A DNA stretch of 64,000 nucleotides from Acidimicrobiia bacterium. Its GTDB lineage: Bacteria; Actinomycetota; Acidimicrobiia; Spongiisociales; UBA11373. The stretch covers positions 124,001 through 188,000 of the forward strand of contig JBBDWO010000002.1 in assembly GCA_040902765.1 (NCBI GenBank). The letters run 5' to 3'. Shown here piece after piece: positions 47,088 to 55,370 of the stretch. Position 1 is the stretch's first letter. The number at the start of each line of letters is the position of its first letter. Below the pieces are notes generated by a model. The model was not told where the DNA came from. It worked only from the letters and a program-made list of their open reading frames with translations, and made no database searches. Position numbers and translations under genes: made by a program.

Positions 47088-47136
47088 GAGAAAGCCTCCA
47101 TAGAGTCCACAGCTGCGACGCCTACGGCGCCGCCCG

Positions 47137-47210
47137 TGGAGATGAGGGGATTCGAACCCCTGACCCCCTGGATGCAAACCAGGTGCTCTGCCGGGCTGAG
47201 CTACATCCCC
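47137..47210 (-). tRNA. tRNA-Ala (anticodon TGC)
   Basis: 74 nt: acceptor GGGGATG/CATCTCC (one G-T), anticodon loop TTTGCAT, T-arm AGGGGTTCGAATCCCCT. CCA is not encoded. It marks the left side of a decayed stretch. Confidence 0.93.
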
Positions 47211-47239
47211 GAGGCACCCAATGTTACGGGTCTTTTCCC

Positions 47240-47428
47240 AGCAGCTGTCGATGTCGTCAGTCGCGCCGGTGCTCAGGGCCGATGCCTGGTTGGCCCTCGG
47301 GGGCTGCGCTCGCCCTGGGTGACACCGCGACAGCGGCCCAGGCGGCGGGCGAGGCCGCCGCGTACTACGAGGCGAAGGGGTACTCCGCAGGCGTCGAGCG
47401 AGCACACCGGCTGGTCGGCTTCGCTTGA
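47240..47428 (+). pseudogene. 3' remnant of a TPR-type regulator or cyclase gene, frameshifted
   Basis: The open part reads GDTATAAQAAGEAAAYYEAK then GYSAGVERAHRLVGFA and stop, resembling the last helical repeat of adenylate-cyclase/LuxR/BTAD-type proteins. Immediately upstream a different frame reads VLRADAWLALG, the expected preceding piece, implying a frameshift near 47300. The bulk of the gene is missing. Confidence 0.5.
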
Positions 47429-47465
47429 GCCACTGATACTCCGCGAACCTTCTCGGGCCCATGTC

Positions 47466-47991
47466 TCAGCCCGGTTGCGACCGCGTCAGACTGCTTCCGC
47501 GATCGACCTCACGGAGGTAAGACCGGCGGACGATATCGGCCACCTCTTCTCCGTGCTTGTCTCTGAATCCGTCGACGACCCGAACCAAGTCGAATCTCGC
47601 CATTGCAGACTGCAGAATCAGACCTCCGGGGTGGTCGGGGTGGCGCGATCCGTAGCTCATAGCCACCCATCCTCCGAATGAGTGACCGAGCACGACCGGC
47701 TGGCTGATCTCTAGGGCTTCACAGAAGGCGCGAACCAGATCCCCCGCCCACTCAAAGGTCCAATCCTCGACTGGCCCCCAGTCGGAGCGGCCATGTCCGG
47801 GGCAGATCCAGGTAGACGACCTGAGCAAGCTCAGTCAGACGGGTGAAATCAGGCTTGAGGTACGAGTGGTCAAACCCTCCCGGGCCCCCGTGCAAGAGGA
47901 CCACCGTTGGCCTGGTTCGCATCGTCCGCTGCTGGGAAACCAGGCCGGGACCGTCGATGTCGAACCAGAGACGGGTGCCCTCGACCCTCAT
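47466..47991 (-). pseudogene. Alpha/beta hydrolase, frameshifted and 3'-truncated
   Basis: Frame 1 from ATG 47991 gives VEGTRLWFDIDGPG, VVLLHGGPGGFDHSYLKPD and TELAQVVYLDLP. Frame 2 continues with CPGHGRSDWGPVEDWT, PVVLGHSFGGWVAMSYGSRH and ends TRSQPG. The switch lies near 47805 at a run of four C on the coding strand; three C would join the frames as YLDLPGHGRSDWG. The nucleophile GHSFGG is present, but the protein ends at about 175 residues, well short of the usual 280-300, so it is truncated as well as frameshifted. Confidence 0.75.
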
Positions 47992-48138
47992 GGCGAGATG
48001 TACCAAGATCACCGCGCACGACACGGGGCAGCCATCACAGCATCAGATGGATGCCACCAGCCGTCGCACGCAACCCTGCCCGGTCCCAGCGAGGAGGGCC
48101 CGACCCTCAGAGACCCTTGTACACTCTGCGCTTCTTCG

Positions 48139-48213
48139 GGGCCCATAGCTCAGCTCGGTTAGAGCGCATCCCTGATAAGGATGAGGTCCCTGGTTCAAAT
48201 CCAGGTGGGCCCA
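48139..48213 (+). tRNA. tRNA-Ile (anticodon GAT)
   Basis: 75 nt: acceptor GGGCCCA/TGGGCCC, anticodon loop CTGATAA, T-arm CTGGTTCAAATCCAG. CCA is not encoded (CAA follows). The 3' 51 nt are duplicated with two compensatory changes at 49555-49608. Confidence 0.95.
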
Positions 48214-48462
48214 CAAGACCAGCTACCAGCCGACACACCGAAAAACCGCCTCTGAAAAGGGGAAACACTCCACATTCGCATCTCGCGTGGCCTCACGACG
48301 CTTGTTGCGGGTTGCACCCGTTTTCAGTAGTCTTGTGACACATACGTGACACAGACGGAGCCGAGCTGATCTCGGCGCGTAACGCACCGTTCGGAAAGCG
48401 ATCAGGAACGGCACGTCATGACCGTTCGATCCCATGCCAGGGGCGGCACCTAGGATCCCTTG

Positions 48463-48894
48463 ATGCGTTGGTCCAATCGTCTCGCCACATACGGCCTTGT
48501 GTTCTTCGGCTACGGCGTGCTCGCTGCGGTAGTCACGATCGTGGCCCGTTGGCCCGCGCAGTTCGGAGGTCCCGGTGATCCCGCGAACGTTGCCCAAGAG
48601 TTCATCTCTCGAGGCACGGCGGCTGCTCCCCCCTTGATTCCATTGCTCCTTCTTGGCGGAGCCGCTCTTCTCGTGCGCCATCGTGGCCGGTTGGGGATCG
48701 CCGCTGCCATCCTCCTACTTCTGTTAGGAGTCGTCTTCGTCATAGGCGGTTTCGGTGAAATCTTCGCTCCAGACCCGGCGACCGCGCCTCGTGTGGTGCT
48801 TGTCGTCGGAGGTCTGATCGCCGCTATCGGCGGTATCGCATTGGCGAGTCTCGGTGTCGCGGCACTTGTGGAGCGATTCAGGCGCGGTGCTTGA
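48463..48894 (+). CDS. Hypothetical membrane protein
   Basis: 143 aa from ATG 48463. Four hydrophobic segments: LATYGLVFFGYGVLAAVVTI, PPLIPLLLLGGAALLV, LGIAAAILLLLLGVVFVIGG and VVLVVGGLIAAIGGIALASL. A short loop after TM1 (WPAQFGGPGDPANVAQEF) is the only polar part of note. No family recognised. It lies alone in the interval between the two tRNA-Ile 3' ends and may be cargo of the inserted segment. Confidence 0.65.
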   Translation: MRWSNRLATYGLVFFGYGVLAAVVTIVARWPAQFGGPGDPANVAQEFISRGTAAAPPLIPLLLLGGAALLVRHRGRLGIAAAILLLLLGVVFVIGGFGEIFAPDPATAPRVVLVVGGLIAAIGGIALASLGVAALVERFRRGA

Positions 48895-49194
48895 TCAACG
48901 CAGTCGAGCAAGGCTCTCTCGGTTGAGCCTCTACTACAGATCACCCGATCTCGGACGAAACTGCCCATATCTGAGACCGCACCCGATCGGCACCTCGGCG
49001 CTCGCGTGCGGTCCCACATCGTATCGCTCACCGAGTCCCAGGCGATCGAGATGAACAGGCGTATCACCGGCCACACCTCGGAGTCGATCCTCGAGACCTG
49101 GGTCTGACAAGCCAGCGTGGCCACATCACTGGACGGAAGAGGCCAGCCAAAGGCTCGAACGGATGGCCGCGTGGTTTACCGTTAGGCTTCGCTG
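48895..49194. other. Intergenic stretch without recognisable gene
   Basis: 300 bp between the membrane-protein gene and the small frame at 49195. Frames on both strands are Arg/Ser-rich shadows, and I see no repeat or RNA. Confidence 0.4.
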
Positions 49195-49410
49195 GTGCCC
49201 AACCTCGCTGAAATGAATCTCGAGCAACTCCATCGAGAGTGGATTGAGACCAAGATGAGGGTGTACACCCTCCGACCCGGTGTAGAGACACCGCTCTACA
49301 CCGACGAGACAGCAGCCCGACACACCGCGGCAGAGCGTGAGCTGCTTCGGCGGGGATGCACTCAACAGGCTTCCGACTGGTGGGTTGGGCCCGACGGCCA
49401 GCCACTCTAA
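49195..49410 (+). CDS. Small hypothetical protein
   Basis: 71 aa from GTG 49195, or 65 from ATG 49213 (NLEQLHREWIETKMRVYTLR). Ordinary amino-acid mix, ending CTQQASDWWVGPDGQPL. No family recognised. It lies in the interval bounded by the tRNA-Ile duplication. An opposing long frame here is the run-on of a frameshifted hydrolase and gives no competing gene. Confidence 0.5.
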   Translation: MPNLAEMNLEQLHREWIETKMRVYTLRPGVETPLYTDETAARHTAAERELLRRGCTQQASDWWVGPDGQPL

Positions 49411-49554
49411 GACATCGGCGATCGGGTCCATCCTCCGCGCACGAAAGACGGAGCGCTCGACAACTTGATGTGCGCAAGTGTGCGCAGACCCAACCCAACC
49501 GATCCACGATTCCCCCCGTGATACCAACGGATCCCGGCGCTCGCGAGACCTCTC

Positions 49555-49608
49555 AGCGCATCCCTGATAAGGATGAGGTCCGTGGTTCAAATCCACGTGG
49601 GCCCACCA
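49555..49608 (+). pseudogene. Detached 3' end of a tRNA-Ile(GAT), attachment-site-like duplication
   Basis: 27 nt identical to tRNA-Ile 48163-48189, then a T-stem in which C-G is swapped to G-C at both positions, then GTGGGCCCA followed by encoded CCA. The 5' half of the tRNA is absent. A hairpin terminator follows 5 bp later. This is what remains when an element integrates into a tRNA gene and supplies a new 3' end. Confidence 0.85.
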
Positions 49609-49613
49609 GGCAA

Positions 49614-49633
49614 ACCCCCCAGAAACGGGGGGT
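49614..49633 (+). terminator. Hairpin terminator after the tRNA-Ile 3' fragment
   Basis: ACCCCCC, loop AGAAAC, GGGGGGT, then GTTCCGTT. It probably was the terminator of the original tRNA-Ile gene. Confidence 0.75.
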
Positions 49634-49778
49634 GTTCCGTTGCGGGTCAAGGGATACGGTACCCAGCGGTCGATGGTCGGCATGGGCCATCGTTTGGATG
49701 GTTCTGCACTGTTTTCCCTGCAGGTGACAGGGGTGACACCGGTCGCCGACACCGTGGACAGCTGTTCCAGCCGATCCC

Positions 49779-50595
49779 CTAACGGGGCGTGAGAGCGTCG
49801 AGGAACTCCAGCAGCGCCTCCGTGAAGCGGTCGGGCTGCTCCCAGGTTGGGGAGGTGGGAACAGCCCTCAAAGACCTCCAGGCGGCCTCCCACCCGATCG
49901 GCGAGAACCCCACACGAATCCACCGTTGCCGGCTCGTCGAGGTCGCCGACGACCACCAGGGTCGGAACGCTCAGGCCATCGAGGCGGTCGACCGCGGGCG
50001 GCTTCAACGGCTGCGGAGTCCCCTCTTCCTTCTCGGCTCGGTAGTTGTCCAGGATCCACTGGTGGACCAGTGTGCGAAGCTCCGCGTCGACCCGGTCCTC
50101 GGGTTGGCCCGGTCCGTCGACCCACCACCGGGTCTCGAAGTCGGCGAGCCAATCCCACTCCTTCGCCTCCCACTTCTGCTCGACTTCCTCCCACATCTCG
50201 TCCTCACCCACGGCGGCCGGCGACTGATAGCCACCGATGCCACCGTCGACGACGACGAGCGCATCGACGCGATCGGGGCTCTCCAGGGCAAGGTCGAGGG
50301 CGATCATCCCGCCGCGCGACGAGCCGACGACGGTTGCGCTCGAGACACCTAGGTGGTCGAGGACGGCGATGGCATCGGCCCGGTTGGAGAACTCGACGGC
50401 CTCTGACTCGGTTCGTCCGAAACCCCGGGTGTCGTAGCGGATCACCCGGTGGGAAGCGGCGAGGGCGGGTACCTGGGGATCCCACATCCTCAGGTTGGCG
50501 ATCCCGGCGTGGATCAAGAGCAGCGGGGGACCGTCGCCGTCGACCTCGTAATACAGCGAACCGCCGGGGACGGCGACGAAACCCGAGTCGGTCAT
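49779..50595 (-). CDS. Alpha/beta hydrolase with an apparent 3' frameshift
   Basis: From ATG 50595 the frame gives a normal fold: GGSLYYEVDGDGPPLLLIHA, IRYDTRGFGRTES, ATVVGSSRGGMIALDLALES (Ser nucleophile in GSSRGG), VPTLVVVGDLDEPATVDSCG and EGCSHLPNL. There the frame runs into unrelated sequence for 220 codons. Removing one G from the GGG near 49838 restores EQPDRFTEALLEFL then DALTPR and stop TAG at 49779-49781, the expected C-terminus. Length would be about 271 aa. Either a recent mutation or a sequencing error. Substrate unknown. Confidence 0.82.
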
Positions 50596-50672
50596 GGCCG
50601 CGATGCTACCGCGGCGCAATCTGTCACACCCGGCCCGTACGGTTCCCACACCGGCAACCGGAGGACACCACC

Positions 50673-51665
50673 ATGAACATCGTCGTAGCCATCATCTCGG
50701 CCACCATCGTCGGATTCGTCGTCGCTGCGGTGGTCGTCACCGCCATGCGTCGCCACACCCCGGCCGGTGCCGACCCGACCGATGAACTGCGCGACCTGCG
50801 CCACCGTCTCGGCGGTCTGGAAGGGTTGGTTCGGGCGGGCATCGATCAGGCGTCGACCGACCAGCGTTCGGTGCGTTCGGTCCTCGACCTGCTCACCCAG
50901 AACACGGGACGGCGTGGCTCGTGGGGTGAGGTCACGCTCCGCCGGCTCCTGGAGAACTCGGGGCTGGTCCACCTGGTCGACTTCGACACGCAGAAGCGCC
51001 TGCCCAACGGGTCCCGCCCCGACGTCGTCGTCGACCTCGGCGGTGGGGGTCGCGTCGTCATCGATGCGAAGGCACCGCTCGACGACCTCAAGGCGGCGTT
51101 CGAGGCGGACACCGACGCCACGCGCCAGGATGCCATCAAGCGCCATGTCGCCACGGTGCGCCGGCACGCCACCGACCTGGCGACCCGGGACTATGCCGCT
51201 GCCCTCGACGCGGCCTTCACCCCGGTCGTCATGTACCTGCCGGTCGACGGCGCCTGGGAGGCGGCCATCGACCACAGCCCCGACCTGGCTGCCGACCTGC
51301 ACCGCCTCGGTATCCATCCCGCCTCGCCGTCCACTCTCGGTCTGGTCCTGGCCATCGTCAAGCAGCATGCCCTCGACAGCAACCGTCACGAGGCGATGCT
51401 CGACATTCTCGGCGACACCAAGCGGCTGCTCGACACCCTTGGCAAGCACACCGACCACCTGTCGAAGATGGGACGGGCCCTGGAGACCGCGGTCCGGGCC
51501 TACAACGAGGGGGTCGGGAACTTCAGCACCCGGGTTCTCCCGGCCACCGCTCGCATGTCCGCCCACCTCTCACTCGCCGAGCCCGAGTCGCCCGAGTCGG
51601 TCGAGTCGACGCCGTCGGTCGAGCGGGTCCCGGTAGACGACGGCCAGATCGGCCGGGTGGCCTGA
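50673..51665 (+). CDS. rmuC: RmuC family DNA recombination protein
   Basis: 330 aa from ATG 50673 with GGAGG nine bases upstream. An N-terminal TM (IVVAIISATIVGFVVAAVVV), a short coiled coil, then the RmuC nuclease-like domain: GRRGSWGEVTLRRLLENSGL, RPDVVVDLGGGGRVVIDAKA and FTPVVMYLPVDGAWEAAID, with SPSTLGLVLAIVKQHAL after. It limits inversions at short repeats. The short 330-aa form is usual in Actinobacteria. The presence of many short repeats nearby makes it of interest. Confidence 0.93.
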   Translation: MNIVVAIISATIVGFVVAAVVVTAMRRHTPAGADPTDELRDLRHRLGGLEGLVRAGIDQASTDQRSVRSVLDLLTQNTGRRGSWGEVTLRRLLENSGLVHLVDFDTQKRLPNGSRPDVVVDLGGGGRVVIDAKAPLDDLKAAFEADTDATRQDAIKRHVATVRRHATDLATRDYAAALDAAFTPVVMYLPVDGAWEAAIDHSPDLAADLHRLGIHPASPSTLGLVLAIVKQHALDSNRHEAMLDILGDTKRLLDTLGKHTDHLSKMGRALETAVRAYNEGVGNFSTRVLPATARMSAHLSLAEPESPESVESTPSVERVPVDDGQIGRVA

Positions 51666-51848
51666 CCGTTCAGTCGTCGAAGGCGATGCGGTGCTGGAGT
51701 TCGAGGTCGGCCAGGGCGTTCCCCCTCCTGACTCGCTCCTGAGAGAGTCCACAGCGCCTCGCCGATGACGAGCGACCGGCGAGGCTCGAGTACTGTTCGG
51801 TAGGACGCAGCACCCGAGCATCCCGGTTCCCATTACCGTCCCGCTGCA

Positions 51849-52637
51849 ATGTCTCGAATCCTGCTCACCAACGACGACGGCATCGACGCCCCCGGGCTGC
51901 TGCACTTCGCCCGCAGCCTCTCCGACATCGCCGAGGTGCGAGTCGTGATCCCCGACCGCGAGCGATCGTGGGTGGGCAAGGCGATCACCAGGTACGAGAC
52001 GGTGACCGTGGAGCGCGTCGACCGCGACGGGGTCGCCATGTACGCCTGCTCCGGATATCCGGCCGACTGCGTGCAGTTGGGCATCCACACGCTGTTTCCC
52101 GACCAGCCCGACCTCGTGGTGTCGGGAATCAACGTCGGCTACAACCACGGGGCCGCCTACCTGCAGTCGAGCGGCACCGCTGGCGCCGCCCTCGAGGCCG
52201 GTGTGGCACTGGTGCCCGCCATCGCCTTCTCGGCCGGATCCATGGTGACGCCCTGGAACGACTGGAAGCACGACGCGCTCTCCCCGTCGGCGGCTCCCAT
52301 GTGGCAGCGACTGGCCGCGGTCGCCACCGCCATCGCCCAGCGGGCACTCACCGCCGCCCGGCCGGGGGACGTCCTCAACGTCGGACTCCCCGACACGGCC
52401 TCGGCGGGGACGGAGCGCCGGATCACCACCGTGGCACCCGTGCGCTACCGGAGCCTGTTCGCCGGGGACGGTAACGGATCGTTCATCCACGCCCACGGGG
52501 GCCTCGACTTCGACGGGGCGTCTCTGGAGGGCACGGACATAGGGGCCGCCCACGACGAAGTGATCTCGATCACCCCAATCGCCGGAGCAGGACACGGATC
52601 GGCGTCACCCGGGCTCCTCGAAGCTGTCTCCGGCTGA
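51849..52637 (+). CDS. surE: 5'/3'-nucleotidase SurE
   Basis: 262 aa. The metal-binding N-terminus RILLTNDDGIDAPGL is followed by VIPDRERSWVGKAIT, YACSGYPADCVQLGI, VVSGINVGYNHGAAYLQSSG and TAGAALEAG. It dephosphorylates nucleoside monophosphates and is linked to stationary-phase survival. It stands alone on this strand, 3 bp from the opposing M23 gene stop. Confidence 0.94.
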   Translation: MSRILLTNDDGIDAPGLLHFARSLSDIAEVRVVIPDRERSWVGKAITRYETVTVERVDRDGVAMYACSGYPADCVQLGIHTLFPDQPDLVVSGINVGYNHGAAYLQSSGTAGAALEAGVALVPAIAFSAGSMVTPWNDWKHDALSPSAAPMWQRLAAVATAIAQRALTAARPGDVLNVGLPDTASAGTERRITTVAPVRYRSLFAGDGNGSFIHAHGGLDFDGASLEGTDIGAAHDEVISITPIAGAGHGSASPGLLEAVSG

Positions 52638-52639
52638 GG

Positions 52640-53509
52640 TCAGACGCAGAGTTCGACGAGCAGCCGGTACGGGTTCTGCAGGTTGTCAAGATCGATCGAC
52701 CGGGAACCCGGCATCCACCCGAGGTGCAGGTGCGCCGTGGTGGCGTTACCCGACCCACCGAGCGTTCCGATCACCTCACCCCCCTCGACCCGGGTGCCGG
52801 TCCAGATCCACTCCTCCCAGGAATCGAGGTGGGCGTAGTAGTAGACGTCACCGGTCGAGTCGGCACGGATGTAGATCTGGCGGCCTCCGGCCCAATGCCA
52901 GCTCGCCTGGATCACCGTGCCCGCTTCGATCGCCGCCAGTGGGGTGCCGAGTGGTGCGTGGAAGTCGGTTCCCTTGTGGACCCTGCCCCACGGCCGGGCA
53001 TCGTGCCAGTCGTCCTCGAAGTCCCATCCCCCGGGGACCGGGCACACCCGAACCGGGGCACGGTCGGCGACCAGCGCCTGCAATTCTCCGAGCAATGCCA
53101 CCACCCGGGACCACTCGCCGATCACCTCGTCCACGGTTCGGGATCGACTCGACCCGGGTGTCACCAGGTCGAGGATCACCGAAGGGCCCGACGCCACGAG
53201 TGCGTGGGTCGAGAATAGGGGGACCGTCGGCAGGCTGAGCGCGACACGCTGGGCCGCCGCCACCCGGCTCGAGCCGACGAAGCCGTCGATGCGGGCCACC
53301 AACCACTCGACTCGCGCCGCCCCATCCTCGTCGGGCAGCGTGGAGGTCTGCGCAACGGCGTCGATCATCCACCGAACCCCCTCGACCAGCTCGGCCAGAT
53401 GAGGGGGATCCGGAGCGGGCTCTTCCTCGTCGTGGGCCAGCGCCGCACCCGGGGTCAGCAAGGAGATCACCGCGAGCAGGGCAACGAGTCGTCGGAAGGG
53501 CTTCAGCAC
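52640..53509 (-). CDS. Secreted M23 family metallopeptidase
   Basis: 289 aa. Sec signal LVALLAVISLLTPGAALA precedes HDEEEPAPDPP. An N-terminal helical region (about 35-170) leads to the M23 domain: RVHKGTDFHAPLGTPLAAIE (HxxxD zinc ligands), GDVYYYAHLDSWEEW and GGSGNATTAHLHLGWMPG (HxH). It would cut peptidoglycan cross-bridges outside the membrane or act as a scaffold. The motifs look complete. Single gene, probably with its own promoter in the 51-bp gap to the B12 transporter genes. Confidence 0.93.
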   Translation of the reverse strand: MLKPFRRLVALLAVISLLTPGAALAHDEEEPAPDPPHLAELVEGVRWMIDAVAQTSTLPDEDGAARVEWLVARIDGFVGSSRVAAAQRVALSLPTVPLFSTHALVASGPSVILDLVTPGSSRSRTVDEVIGEWSRVVALLGELQALVADRAPVRVCPVPGGWDFEDDWHDARPWGRVHKGTDFHAPLGTPLAAIEAGTVIQASWHWAGGRQIYIRADSTGDVYYYAHLDSWEEWIWTGTRVEGGEVIGTLGGSGNATTAHLHLGWMPGSRSIDLDNLQNPYRLLVELCV

Positions 53510-53560
53510 GAACAGGGAGCCTAGGTCAACCCGTCCACAACCCGCCCTGTCGGGGCCGAC

Positions 53561-54337
53561 TCAGGAGCGGCGGCGGGGCGCCACGATGACCTCGCCGCCG
53601 GGTCCGTCGACCACGGTCACCCTCGCCCCGGAGAAGCGCATCAAGATCTCCTCGGTCAGCACCGATCGCGGCGGGCCGTCGGCGACCACGATGCCCGCAT
53701 CCATGCACACCAGCCGGTCCGAGTACTGCCCGGCCATGGTCAAGTCGTGAATCGCGGCGAGCACGGATATACCCCGCTCGATGCGCAGGTCCTCCACCAG
53801 ATCGAACACCTGCTGGGCGTGGCCCACGTCCAGGGAGGTCGTGGGTTCGTCGAGGAGCAGCACCTCGGGTTGCTGCACCAGGGCGCGTGCCAGCACCACG
53901 CGCTGCCACTCGCCGCCCGACAGGGTGCCGAGACGCCGGTCGGCGAGGTCGGTGGCGTCGAGACGCTGCAGCACCCCGGTGACCAGGTCACGGTCGGCGT
54001 CGGTCTCGACCGCGAGATACGACAGGTGGGGGCTCCGCCCGAGGAGTGCGTAGTCGGCGACACGCATCCCGTCGGGTCGTTCGGGATGCTGTGGGACCAC
54101 CGCCACCATCTGGGCCACCTGGCGCCGCCGCAGCGACGACAGCTCGCTGTCTCCGATCCGAATGGACCCCTGGTGCGGGATCACACCGGCCAGCGCCCGG
54201 AGCAGCGAACTCTTGCCAGCACCGTTGGGACCGATGATCGTGACCCACTCCCCCGCCGCCACCTCGAGATCGACCCCGCGCACCGCGGTCCTCCCGTTGT
54301 AACGCACCACCACACCCCGCGCCGTGAGACGACTCAT
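53561..54337 (-). CDS. btuD: Cobalamin-type ABC transporter ATP-binding protein
   Basis: 258 aa from ATG 54337, overlapping the permease stop. Walker A IIGPNGAGKSSLLRALAGV, Q-loop VVPQHPERPDG, signature TLSGGEWQRVVLARALVQQP, Walker B EVLLLDEPTTSLD and H-loop AAIHDLTMAGQYS. FecE/BtuD family; the upstream B12 riboswitch makes cobalamin or a precursor the likely substrate. Confidence 0.92.
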   Translation of the reverse strand: MSRLTARGVVVRYNGRTAVRGVDLEVAAGEWVTIIGPNGAGKSSLLRALAGVIPHQGSIRIGDSELSSLRRRQVAQMVAVVPQHPERPDGMRVADYALLGRSPHLSYLAVETDADRDLVTGVLQRLDATDLADRRLGTLSGGEWQRVVLARALVQQPEVLLLDEPTTSLDVGHAQQVFDLVEDLRIERGISVLAAIHDLTMAGQYSDRLVCMDAGIVVADGPPRSVLTEEILMRFSGARVTVVDGPGGEVIVAPRRRS

Positions 54338-55329
54338 CGGAAGCCCACCCGCGAAGTCCGCAGCACGATCAGGAAGAACGGGCCGCCGACGAAGGCCGTG
54401 ACCACTCCGATCGGAATCTCCGATCCCGAGAGAGCAGTGCGCGCGATCACATCGGCGATGACCAGGAAGGCAGCGCCGATGAGCAACGACAGGGGGAGGA
54501 TCGCCCGATAGGACACACCCACGAGAAGCCGCACCGCGTGCGGCACGACGATCCCGACGAACCCTATGAGCCCGCTCACCGACACCGCGGCTGCGGTCCC
54601 CATCGTGGCGGCAATCACCACCGCCGTCCGGACCCGCTCCGGACGGACCCCGAGGGCACGCGCCTCCTCCTCTCCGACCGACAGGACGTCGAGCAGCCGC
54701 CGGTGGGCGAGGAGCACGACCGCCGAAACCACCGCATACGGGAGGATCGACAGCACCTCGCCCCACCCGGCGGTTACCAAGCGACCAAGCAGCCACGAGT
54801 AGACCTCTCGGATCACGTCGGTATTGCGCTGCTGGACGAACGTCTGGATGGCGGTGAAAAACGAGGCGACGGCGACACCGGCCAGGATCAAATGCAGGCC
54901 GGTGCGGCGCCCCCCGGCGGCCGAACCCAGGGCGTAGGCAGCCACGACGGCCGCGCATCCACCGGCGAAGGCAGCGAGTGGTACCACGGGCGAGCTCGAG
55001 CCCACCGAAACGATCGCCATCGTCGCTCCCAAGCCGGCCCCGGCGGCGACGCCGAGCAGGTATGGGTCGGCCAGCGGGTTGCGGAACACCCCCTGGTAGG
55101 CCGCCCCCGCCACCGACAGCATCGCACCGACCAGGGCACCGAGCACCACGCGGGGCATGCGCAGCTCCCAGATGATCGCCGTCTGCCGGGCATTGAGGCC
55201 CGAGTCGAAGTCGAGGAACGGTAGGCGCCCGAACACCTCGGCCAGCACCGGACCCGCATCGATGCGGGCGGGGCCGATGAGGACACCGACGATGGCCGCA
55301 CCGATCAGGACCACACCGGCGACGACCAC
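54334..55329 (-). CDS. btuC: Cobalamin-type ABC transporter permease
   Basis: 331 aa from GTG 55329; no better start is visible in the 41-bp gap after btuF. Around ten TMs of the FecCD family with RMPRVVLGALVGAMLSVAGA, YQGVFRNPLADPYLLGVAAG, GLIGFVGIVVPHAVRLLVG and IPIGVVTAFVGGPFFLIVL. It forms the BtuC dimer that passes B12 handed over by BtuF. Confidence 0.93.
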   Translation of the reverse strand: MVVAGVVLIGAAIVGVLIGPARIDAGPVLAEVFGRLPFLDFDSGLNARQTAIIWELRMPRVVLGALVGAMLSVAGAAYQGVFRNPLADPYLLGVAAGAGLGATMAIVSVGSSSPVVPLAAFAGGCAAVVAAYALGSAAGGRRTGLHLILAGVAVASFFTAIQTFVQQRNTDVIREVYSWLLGRLVTAGWGEVLSILPYAVVSAVVLLAHRRLLDVLSVGEEEARALGVRPERVRTAVVIAATMGTAAAVSVSGLIGFVGIVVPHAVRLLVGVSYRAILPLSLLIGAAFLVIADVIARTALSGSEIPIGVVTAFVGGPFFLIVLRTSRVGFR

Positions 55330-55370
55330 CGCCAGCGGGCCGACCGACCGTCCCGGATTCTTGTCGGCGG

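Noticed and set aside
49126-49778. Long minus-strand frame continuing the hydrolase gene to about 490 residues
   Set aside because: After the frameshift it is out-of-frame translation with no protein-like features; restoring one base gives a normal stop at 49779.
51671-51780. Minus-strand piece reading NALADLELQHRIAFDD before a stop
   Set aside because: It looks protein-like but no start codon is found in frame and the upstream part is Arg/Ser-rich; too short to call, possibly a remnant.
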